Assembly (NCBI GenBank): GCA_018402095.1
Contig: JAGYJO010000003.1
Coordinates: 1-21,447 of the forward strand
Reading direction: 5' to 3'
Length of the DNA: 21,447 nt
Origin: a bacterium
Lineage (GTDB): Bacteria > Margulisbacteria > Marinamargulisbacteria > SXXA01
In this document: piece by piece, positions 16,029 through 21,447 of the stretch
How the letters are laid out: each line of letters starts with the position of its first letter
Position numbering within the stretch: the stretch's first letter is position 1
Translations under genes and position numbers: made by a program
The notes under the pieces: generated by a model
What the model saw: the letters and a program-made list of their open reading frames with translations, nothing else
Databases searched by the model: none
Told to the model about the DNA's origin: nothing

Positions 16029-16415
16029 ATGACACATAAAACCTATTTCGAGGTCCGCGACTACGAATGTGACCTACAGGGCATCGTCAACCATTCGGTG
16101 TACTTGAACTACATGGAGCATAGCCGCCATCAGTTTCTCAAAGATGCTGGGGGGGATTTTGCGGCCTTGCACAACGAAGGGCTCGATCTCGTCGTCGTGC
16201 ATGCGGATGTTTCGTATCACGCATCTTTGCGTAGCGGGGATCGTTTTGTGGTGGAGTTGACGGTCACCCTGTCGGGAAAAGTACGTCTTTTATTTCACCA
16301 AAAAATTATACGGATATCCGATGAGAAATCGATGGTAACGGCGATCATGACGGTGGCCGGGGTTCGTGCTGGACGGCCTGTGCGTATTGATGGCGTTTTG
16401 GTGTTACCTACTTAA
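16029..16415 (+). CDS. Acyl-CoA thioesterase, 4HBT hotdog fold (YbgC/FadM type)
   Basis: 128 residues, a typical single hotdog domain. The N-terminal signature VRDYECDLQGIVNHSVYLNY, then MEHSRHQFL, holds the Asp (residue 14) of the YbgC-type active site and the usual helix. The rest (VVVHADVSYHASLRSGD, RLLFHQKI) matches the central strands. It probably hydrolyses acyl-CoA or acyl-ACP thioesters; the natural substrate is unknown. The ribosome-binding sequence (GGAGG, 16014-16018) belongs to the end of the repeat at 15916-16024. The last 8 bases overlap the 3' end of the convergent methyltransferase gene. Confidence 0.88.
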   Translation: MTHKTYFEVRDYECDLQGIVNHSVYLNYMEHSRHQFLKDAGGDFAALHNEGLDLVVVHADVSYHASLRSGDRFVVELTVTLSGKVRLLFHQKIIRISDEKSMVTAIMTVAGVRAGRPVRIDGVLVLPT

Positions 16416-17142
16416 TCGCCAAAAACCCTTCAAAGCAAAGATGCTTCATGACGGTGGTGACATCGGTGAACCCCGCTCGGTTCAGTAAATCGAGATTTCC
16501 CTGCGTGGAAAAGGGCTCCAGAACCCCTTTGAGGCTCTGTGTTTTGCCTACGATTTCTTCGGCAGAAAAACCATTCGCCAATTTGAAGTCGGTATAAAGT
16601 GTCGAGAAAATATCTTGAAATCGGGCATCGGGTCCACGTACTTTTTCAAATAGAATAAAAGCCCCTCCCCAGTTTAGTGCGTCGTAAACCTGCTTGAGTA
16701 GGGCTTGTCGCACCCGTGGGTGAATGAACTGTATGGTGTAGTAGGCTACGATAAAATCCGACTTTTCCAAAGGGACAGCCATGATGTCATCGCAAATAAA
16801 GGTTGTATTGGTTTGGTTGGGCGATATTTCGTTGCGAAGCGTTTCTGCTTTGGTAATCATGGCGGCTTCGTTGTCGATGCCAATCCAGTGCACATTGGGT
16901 TTGCTATGGTGGTGGGTCGCCAGTTGTCGCGTGAGTTCGCCAATAGAACAGCCGAGTTCATAGCACGTCGAGTCGGGTTTGACGAAAAAGTCGCTGAGCG
17001 ACGTGATGAGCTTGTGCCCTGCATCGTAGTTTGGGACTGAGCGACGAATATGGGTGCCAAAAACGTCTGGGATTTGTCCCCCAAAGTGCCAGCCACTGGT
17101 AGCTGCGTTGAGATTGTCGCCTACGGGGAAGGGGGTCGTCAT
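16408..17142 (-). CDS. SAM-dependent methyltransferase-fold protein, CmoA-like
   Basis: 244 residues, Rossmann methyltransferase fold. The SAM motif I is CYELGCSIGELTRQLA and the acidic motif is WIGIDNEAAMI. The whole length follows CmoA (carboxy-SAM synthase for tRNA cmo5U34): DVFGTHIRRSVPNYDAGH, YTIQFIHPRVRQALLKQVYD, LNWGGAFILFEK and DFKLANGFSAEEI. CmoA makes carboxy-SAM from SAM and prephenate. By my memory of E. coli CmoA, the Arg that binds the carboxyl group (in QKRS) aligns with Thr here (GKTQSL), so it may be an ordinary methyltransferase. No cmoB is in the window. It has an extended -10 just before the ATG. Confidence 0.75.
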   Translation of the reverse strand: MTTPFPVGDNLNAATSGWHFGGQIPDVFGTHIRRSVPNYDAGHKLITSLSDFFVKPDSTCYELGCSIGELTRQLATHHHSKPNVHWIGIDNEAAMITKAETLRNEISPNQTNTTFICDDIMAVPLEKSDFIVAYYTIQFIHPRVRQALLKQVYDALNWGGAFILFEKVRGPDARFQDIFSTLYTDFKLANGFSAEEIVGKTQSLKGVLEPFSTQGNLDLLNRAGFTDVTTVMKHLCFEGFLAIK

Positions 17143-17152
17143 AAGTACTGTG

Positions 17153-17161
17153 ATTGTATCA
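17153..17161 (-). promoter_or_regulatory. Extended -10 promoter of the CmoA-like gene, very short leader
   Basis: On the minus strand TGATACAAT (17161-17153) is an extended -10 (TGn plus TACAAT). It lies 10 bases before the ATG at 17142. No good -35 is seen, as is common with extended -10 promoters. No Shine-Dalgarno is present. Confidence 0.45.
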
Positions 17162-17196
17162 GTGACAGGGCTGTCTCACCATAGGCATGGCAGTGG

Positions 17197-17550
17197 TTTT
17201 CGTAAGCGTTTCCTACGCCAGGGGGGCTAAGTGGGATCCAAAGGGCGTCAGCCCTTTGTTAATCCTCCACTTTCGCTCAGCTAACTTTAGGCAAATATGT
17301 TTTTTCGTGGGCTTCGCCCCCTGCACCCCCGTCAGTGATTACGGATTTTCGTAAGCCCGATTCCTACGCCAGAGGCTAAATTAAGTCCACCCTTCCGAGA
17401 TGCCTCAGGACCAGCTAAGCCCTTTGACCCAATCCCTCCCACTTTCGCTCAGCGAAGCTGAGCGAAAGAATTTTTTTCGGGGTTTTAGGTCACTGAGCGC
17501 AGCCGAAGTGTAGCCCCCTGTACCCCCCCATCTAGGAAATGATTACGGAT
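17197..17550. repeat. Two diverged tandem copies of the dispersed palindromic repeat
   Basis: The gap 17143-17606 has no gene. Two units begin alike (TTTTCGTAAGC...TTCCTACGCCAG...GGCTAA, at 17197-17230 and 17346-17379) and end alike (CCCCTG.ACCCCC...GATTACGGA, before 17345 and at about 17515-17549). The ending TTTTCG recurs after the second. Unit 1 holds the hairpin CAAAGGG-CGTCAG-CCCTTTG (17239-17258) and GGGC-TTC-GCCC. Unit 2 holds TTTCGCTCAGC-GAA-GCTGAGCGAAA (17443-17467). Outer ends TTTCCTA (17209-17215) and TAGGAAA (17533-17539) are inverted, like those of the element at 4289-4405. Confidence 0.75.
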
Positions 17551-17579
17551 TTTCGATTGGCTAGAAAAGGGCTCTTCCC

Positions 17580-17608
17580 TTGGCGTGACACCCCTTTGTC
17601 GTCATAAT
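17580..17608 (+). promoter_or_regulatory. Probable promoter of msrA, leaderless arrangement
   Basis: TTGGCG (17580-17585), a 17-bp spacer and CATAAT (17603-17608). Seven bases then lead to ATG 17616. There is no Shine-Dalgarno before 17607 or 17616. Confidence 0.45.
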
Positions 17609-17615
17609 GCCATGT

Positions 17616-18212
17616 ATGAAAATAAATATATATGCATGTGTGATTGGTGTGGTGGTAGGTGTTTTGATCGGAGGAAAATTGACTATGGCTCAAAAAATGG
17701 AAACGGCGACGTTTGCGGGTGGCTGTTTCTGGTGTATGCAGCCCCCTTATGATGACTTGCCAGGGGTGGTGAAAACGGTAGTGGGTTATACGGGTGGACA
17801 TGTTGTGTCGCCGAGCTATGAGGCTGTGACCACGGGTAGAACGGGTCATGTGGAGGCTGTTCAAATCACATTTGATCCCTCCAAAATAACGTATGATCAA
17901 TTGCTCTCCGTGTTTTGGCGAAATATTAACCCTGCTCAGGCGGAAGGTCAGTTTGCCGATATCGGAAGTCAGTATGAAACCGTTGTTTTCTATGGCTCCG
18001 AAACCCAGCACAAAGTAGCGGTTGAAAGTAAGGCCGCCTTGGAAAAATCGGGTAAATTTTCAAAGGTGCGTACACGTATTGAACCTGCGGTTCCTTTTTA
18101 TCCTGCAGAGCCAGAGCATCAGGCGTTTTACAAGAGCAATCCGCTGCGGTATAAGAGCTACAAAATTGGCTCGGGACGGCAGGGGTTTATTGAGAAAACC
18201 TGGTCGAAGTAA
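17616..18212 (+). CDS. msrA: Peptide methionine-S-sulfoxide reductase MsrA, with possible signal/anchor sequence
   Basis: 198 residues from ATG 17616. It reduces the S-epimer of methionine sulfoxide in proteins. The catalytic motif GGCFWC is followed by GVVKTVVGYTGGHVVSP, GRTGHVEAVQITFDP, LLSVFWRNINPAQ and the C-terminal YPAEPEHQAFYKSNP. The segment YACVIGVVVGVLIGG at residues ~5-20 is a signal peptide or membrane anchor, so the enzyme may work in the periplasm. Another in-frame ATG at 17607 adds three residues. An internal ATG at 17685 has its own GGAGG (17670-17674) and would give a cytoplasmic form of 175 residues (MAQKMETATFAGG). No MsrB domain is fused. The stop lies 15 bases from the convergent coaX stop. 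Confidence 0.93.
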   Translation: MKINIYACVIGVVVGVLIGGKLTMAQKMETATFAGGCFWCMQPPYDDLPGVVKTVVGYTGGHVVSPSYEAVTTGRTGHVEAVQITFDPSKITYDQLLSVFWRNINPAQAEGQFADIGSQYETVVFYGSETQHKVAVESKAALEKSGKFSKVRTRIEPAVPFYPAEPEHQAFYKSNPLRYKSYKIGSGRQGFIEKTWSK

Positions 18213-18227
18213 TCGTTTGCATGTGGG

Positions 18228-18968
18228 TTAGGGTGTCTTCCTTTGTGCGTTGATAAGCGCTTCTGCGCAGATGCCCAATCCTTGAAAAATAAGATGGGTA
18301 TCAAAATAATCGAGGTCTAGTTTGTCTTTTAAAAACTCGAGTCCCTTGCCGGTGCCCACGATGGTGACGCTTGGGTCTTGTTTTTTGATAGCGGAAATAA
18401 ATCCGTTCAGGGCAAAGATGCAGCTGTGATAGAGGCCGCTTTGCACTGCATCGATGGTGTTTTTTCCCAATAATTCTTCTCTTGCTTGAACGAATACCAA
18501 TGGGATTTTGGCGGTATGATCATGGAGTGCTTGTGATGCAAGGCCTAGCCCTGGAAAAATGGCACCGCCTTGATAGGTGCCTGTTTGATCGACGTAGCAA
18601 CAGGTTGTGGCTGTGCCGCAGTCGATGACGAGTACGCTGTCTTTGACGTGGTGATAGGCCGCGAGGGCATTGACCAATCGGTCAGCCCCAACCTGCTCTG
18701 GGGCTGTGATATTGAGCGTGAGCGTTGGGATCGTTTGCCAAGTGATCAAGTGTATTGGGGTGTTGTGTGCTACGTGGTCACGTAACATGATGTCTGCTGT
18801 GGGTACGACAGAGGAGACGATGATCTGATCTGTGTTGTGTTCTGATAAATAAGCGAGTTTCTCTTGTAGCTGTGCTGTGGGAAACCGTTTGAGAATCGTG
18901 AGCCCGTCTGGTGTCCAAATGGCGGCTTCTACAAATGAGTTGCCGATGTCCAATAAAAGGGATGACAT
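18228..18968 (-). CDS. coaX: Type III pantothenate kinase
   Basis: 246 residues from ATG 18968; a longer frame to 19049 would add 27 residues that do not fit the family. CoaX phosphorylates pantothenate, the first step of coenzyme A synthesis. It has the ASKHA-fold motifs: LLLDIGNSFVEAAIW (phosphate 1), EQVGADRLVNALAAYH, VIDCGTATTCCYVD (phosphate 2) and GGAIFPGLGLASQAL. The start overlaps the aroQ stop by one base (TAATG), so it is translated from the aroB-aroQ-coaX message. Confidence 0.94.
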   Translation of the reverse strand: MSSLLLDIGNSFVEAAIWTPDGLTILKRFPTAQLQEKLAYLSEHNTDQIIVSSVVPTADIMLRDHVAHNTPIHLITWQTIPTLTLNITAPEQVGADRLVNALAAYHHVKDSVLVIDCGTATTCCYVDQTGTYQGGAIFPGLGLASQALHDHTAKIPLVFVQAREELLGKNTIDAVQSGLYHSCIFALNGFISAIKKQDPSVTIVGTGKGLEFLKDKLDLDYFDTHLIFQGLGICAEALINAQRKTP

Positions 18969-19405
18969 TAGGAGAGAACCAGGCTCGCCATTCTTTGTAA
19001 CGCCAAGAGATAGCCCTCTGTCCCCATGCCGGAAATTTGGCCATGGCAAACGGGTGCTGTCATGCTGTGGTGTCGAAAATCTTCTCGCGCGTAAATATTA
19101 GATATGTGCACTTCTATTTTGAATCCTGAATATGCGGACAATGCGTCTCGCAATCCAATGCTGGTGTGGGTATACGCGCCGGGATTGATAATGATTCCAG
19201 CTGTTGCATGCCTGTTTTTTTGGATTTCATCGATGAGGGCGCCCTCATGGTTGGACTGAAAACATACGCATGATAGGCCTAAGGCCTTGGCCCGATCTGT
19301 GAGTTTTGTTGTCAGATCGGCCAATGATTCGGCGCCATAAATCCCAGGTTCCCGCTCTCCCAATAGATTGAGGTTGGGGCCGTTGAGTATGAGGATCTTA
19401 GGCAT
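18968..19405 (-). CDS. aroQ: 3-dehydroquinate dehydratase, type II
   Basis: 145 residues from ATG 19405, where MPKILILNGPNLNLLG begins as in the family. It dehydrates 3-dehydroquinate to 3-dehydroshikimate. Active-site parts are LLGEREPGIYG (catalytic Tyr), FQSNHEGALIDEI, INPGAYTHTSIGLRDAL, and EVHISNIYAREDFRHHS with the general-acid His. The start lies inside the 3' end of aroB (8-base overlap). Upstream in-frame ATGs within aroB would add 14 residues of low-complexity repeat (SRWTMCASRWTIC) and are unlikely. Confidence 0.96.
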   Translation of the reverse strand: MPKILILNGPNLNLLGEREPGIYGAESLADLTTKLTDRAKALGLSCVCFQSNHEGALIDEIQKNRHATAGIIINPGAYTHTSIGLRDALSAYSGFKIEVHISNIYAREDFRHHSMTAPVCHGQISGMGTEGYLLALQRMASLVLS

Positions 19406-20498
19406 GCAAATTGTCCACCGCGATGCGCACATCGTCCATCGTGACATCGTCTATGGTGACCACGGTTCCTAGTGCTGTTGGCAAGATAAACCGTAATTTC
19501 CCGTTTCTGATTTTCTTGTCAGTGCGCATGCCTTCTATTACGGCTTCTGTTGTGACGCTGCTGTCCAGTTTTGTTTTGAATCCCAGTTTTTTGAGTAGGG
19601 AGGTCATGCGTTTGGTGCTTTTTTTGTCCAGCAGACGCCCGGTTTCTGCGAGTTCTAGGGCGGCTTTCATCCCGAGTGCGACAGCTTCGCCATGGGAGTA
19701 TAGTGTGTAGTGACTGGCAGATTCGATGCCATGGCCGATGGTGTGTCCGAAGTTTAGGTTTTCGCGTAGTCCGGCTTCACGTTCGTCTGCACTGACGATT
19801 GTGGCTTTGTCTCCACAAGACCAACGAATGATATATTCCCATAGACGATGATGGTCTTTGATATTGAGTGTGGCGATTTTCTCGCTATGGGTTTCCAGAT
19901 ACTTGAAAAGACCGGTGTTGCCGATGATGCCGTATTTGACCACTTCGGCCAAGCCGCAGAGGACTTCTTTTTTGGGGAGTGTGTCCAGAAAAGACAGTTC
20001 TACGAGGGTGCAAATGGGCTGATAAAAAGCACCGATAAGGTTTTTGCCTGAGGGGTGGTTGACGCCTGTTTTGCCACCGATCGCGGCATCTACCTGGGCA
20101 AGAAGGGTTGTTGGGATTTGGACGAAAGGAATGCCGCGCAAATAAATGGCGGCGGCAAATCCTGCCATATCGCCGATGACACCACCACCAAAGGCGAGCA
20201 AGACGTCTTTGCGTTCAAAGTGTTTTTCGATCAAGGTGTCTAAAATGGTTTGGACGGTATCCATTGTTTTATAAGATTCGCCGTCTGGAATGAGAATGAT
20301 GTGTAGGGTGTAGTCGCTTTCAGCGAAAGTCGCTAGGAGTGTCTCGCCGTGTAACTCCCAAATGGTTTGGTTAGAAACGATGGCTATTTTTTGGCCTGTT
20401 TTGGCGGTTTCTAGAATGCCAGGCAACATGGTGAGGACGTTTTCACCTATATGAATAGGATGGTTCTGCTGTTTTGTTTTGAGGTTAATAGTTTTCAT
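19398..20498 (-). CDS. aroB: 3-dehydroquinate synthase
   Basis: 366 residues, standard length. It converts DAHP to 3-dehydroquinate using NAD and a divalent metal. Motifs are IPDGESYKT, FGGGVIGDMAGFAAAIYLRG (NAD-binding), PTTLLAQVDAAIGGKTGVN, a metal-ligand Glu in CGLAEVVKYG, and the metal-binding histidines in NFGHTIGHGIE and YSHGEAVALGM. It heads the operon aroB-aroQ-coaX; AroB and AroQ catalyse consecutive shikimate-pathway steps. The ATG has no Shine-Dalgarno. A TACAAC 7 bases before it could be a weak leaderless -10. Confidence 0.97.
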   Translation of the reverse strand: MKTINLKTKQQNHPIHIGENVLTMLPGILETAKTGQKIAIVSNQTIWELHGETLLATFAESDYTLHIILIPDGESYKTMDTVQTILDTLIEKHFERKDVLLAFGGGVIGDMAGFAAAIYLRGIPFVQIPTTLLAQVDAAIGGKTGVNHPSGKNLIGAFYQPICTLVELSFLDTLPKKEVLCGLAEVVKYGIIGNTGLFKYLETHSEKIATLNIKDHHRLWEYIIRWSCGDKATIVSADEREAGLRENLNFGHTIGHGIESASHYTLYSHGEAVALGMKAALELAETGRLLDKKSTKRMTSLLKKLGFKTKLDSSVTTEAVIEGMRTDKKIRNGKLRFILPTALGTVVTIDDVTMDDVRIAVDNLHA

Positions 20499-20499
20499 G

Positions 20500-20513
20500 G
20501 CTACAGTTGTAGC
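20500..20513. promoter_or_regulatory. Small inverted repeat directly before aroB
   Basis: GCTACA (20500-20505), GT, TGTAGC (20508-20513): a 6-bp perfect inverted repeat immediately upstream of the aroB ATG, overlapping the possible -10. It could be an operator or a small RNA hairpin. Chance is also possible at this length. Confidence 0.2.
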
Positions 20514-20618
20514 ATGTTTGATGTGTAGGCTTAAAGTAGTACTCTTGACCCTCTGGCAGCTCGTACATATCCCGTGTATGATAACTTCCCTTTAGATTTC
20601 ATATTTTGGAGAAACCTA

Positions 20619-21447
20619 ATGCGACAAAAAATACAATTTAGCAAGATGCATGGTTTGGGTAATGACTTTGTTGTTGTTGATGCCATTCGGCAGCGTTTTG
20701 ATTTGGATTACTCAGACTTTGCACAGGCCGTCTGTGATCGTAATTTTGGTGTGGGCGGGGATGGTTTGATTCTCGTTTTGCCGTCGGACCATTCTGATTT
20801 GAGAATGCGTATTTTTAATTCAGATGGATCTGAACCCCAAATGTGTGGGAACGGCATTCGTTGTTTTGCCAAATTCGCATATGAAGAAGGCTTGGTCGAA
20901 AAAGACGTTATTTCTGTTGAGACCTTGGCCGGCGTGATGGTGATCACGATGAGCGTTCACGATGGGCATGTCGCGTCTGTGGAAGTGGATATGGGGCCTC
21001 CGCGTTTACGCCGCGCGGAAATACCGATGGCGGGTGGAGATCCCGCGTCGTCGGTTTTGAGAGATCCGATCCTTGTTGATGGACAGTCTTTTGAGGTGAC
21101 TGCCGTGTCTATGGGGAACCCCCATGCGGTTGTTTTTGTGCCGGATACACAGGCTATTGAAATCGATGTGTTGGGGCCTTTGTTTGAGAGGCACCCTGTT
21201 TTTCCTGAGCGGACAAATACGGAGTTCGTACAAATCGTGAGTGAGCATGAAGCCATTATGCGTGTTTGGGAGCGTGGGGCAGGTGAAACACTGGCCTGTG
21301 GTACCGGTGCTTGTGCTGTTGTCGTTGCCGGTATTTTGAATGGGTTACTTTCGGAAAAAGTAACGGTGCATTTGCCTGGTGGTGATTTGCGGATTGAGTG
21401 GCAGCAAGGAGATAAACATGTCATCATGTCCGGCCCTGCGACCTTGG
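20619..21447 (+). CDS. dapF: Diaminopimelate epimerase (3' end cut by window edge)
   Basis: 276 codons are visible with no stop; family members have about 270-280 residues, so only the last few are missing. DapF interconverts LL- and meso-diaminopimelate for lysine and peptidoglycan. It begins FSKMHGLGNDFVVVD. Catalytic cysteines lie in DGSEPQMCGNGIRCF and GETLACGTGACA. Other parts are GVGGDGLILV and SMGNPHAVVFV. A GGAG at 20608-20611 precedes the ATG, and a TATGAT (20577-20582) could be its -10, giving a leader of about 30 bases. It is transcribed away from aroB. Confidence 0.96.
   Translation, partial: MRQKIQFSKMHGLGNDFVVVDAIRQRFDLDYSDFAQAVCDRNFGVGGDGLILVLPSDHSDLRMRIFNSDGSEPQMCGNGIRCFAKFAYEEGLVEKDVISVETLAGVMVITMSVHDGHVASVEVDMGPPRLRRAEIPMAGGDPASSVLRDPILVDGQSFEVTAVSMGNPHAVVFVPDTQAIEIDVLGPLFERHPVFPERTNTEFVQIVSEHEAIMRVWERGAGETLACGTGACAVVVAGILNGLLSEKVTVHLPGGDLRIEWQQGDKHVIMSGPATL

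Noticed and set aside
17197..17550. Tandem repeats as a CRISPR array
   Set aside because: The units are about 150-200 bp, diverged and palindromic, without short identical repeats and unique spacers, and no cas genes are present.
1..21447. tRNA or rRNA genes
   Set aside because: No cloverleaf with a GTTCRA-type arm or rRNA-like conserved stretch was noticed in the intergenic regions; small hairpins there belong to the repeats.

Overview
The window is a stretch of bacterial chromosome of moderate G+C. It carries ordinary housekeeping genes mixed with decaying genes and many small palindromic repeats. GmhA, a UXS-type sugar-nucleotide enzyme and a secretin-family protein point to a Gram-negative-type envelope. 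A single-polypeptide cytochrome b (SdhC) in the order sdhC-sdhA-sdhB is the fumarate reductase/succinate dehydrogenase type seen in Bacteroidetes, Chlamydiae, epsilonproteobacteria and other lineages. I cannot name the phylum. Two decayed genes, a dispersed repeat family and a large non-enzymatic protein at the left edge would fit a host-associated lineage losing genes, but that is inference.

Layout. 1-2214 (+): the 3' end of a very large protein of unknown function. 2259-4185 (-): a compact secretin preceded by a gene remnant broken across several frames, probably a lost pilus or type II secretion inner-membrane component. 4289-4405: a 117-bp palindromic element. 4545-5450 (+): a malate dehydrogenase pseudogene. 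5615-9608 (+): sdhC-sdhA-sdhB-gmhA, with one-base stop/start overlaps (TAATG) at sdhA/sdhB and sdhB/gmhA. The first codons of gmhA run through three perfect hairpins. 9689-11290 (+): accessory genes, a trypsin-like protease without a normal start codon and an Rpn-family nuclease. 11291-12229 (-): UDP-glucuronate decarboxylase-like protein. 12339-15911 (+): recN and glmS, separated by a hairpin repeat. 15916-16024: a MITE-like double hairpin. 16029-17142: an acyl-CoA thioesterase and a convergent CmoA-like methyltransferase. 17197-17550: tandem repeats. 17616-18212 (+): msrA. 18228-20498 (-): operon aroB-aroQ-coaX. 20619 to the right edge (+): dapF.

How the genes fit together. SdhCAB is membrane complex II. 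The mdh that should act two steps later in the TCA cycle lies just upstream as a wreck. GmhA (heptose), the UXS enzyme (UDP-xylose) and GlmS (glucosamine-6-phosphate) feed envelope polysaccharide and peptidoglycan. AroB/AroQ (shikimate), CoaX (coenzyme A) and DapF (meso-diaminopimelate) are biosynthetic. RecN and MsrA repair DNA and oxidised protein.

A signal not explained by gene content: several genes at the heads of transcription units (rpn, the UXS gene, recN, the methyltransferase gene, msrA) have a -10-like hexamer only 7-10 bases before the ATG and no Shine-Dalgarno sequence. Other genes (sdhA, sdhB, glmS, dapF) have clear ones. This suggests routine leaderless transcription.
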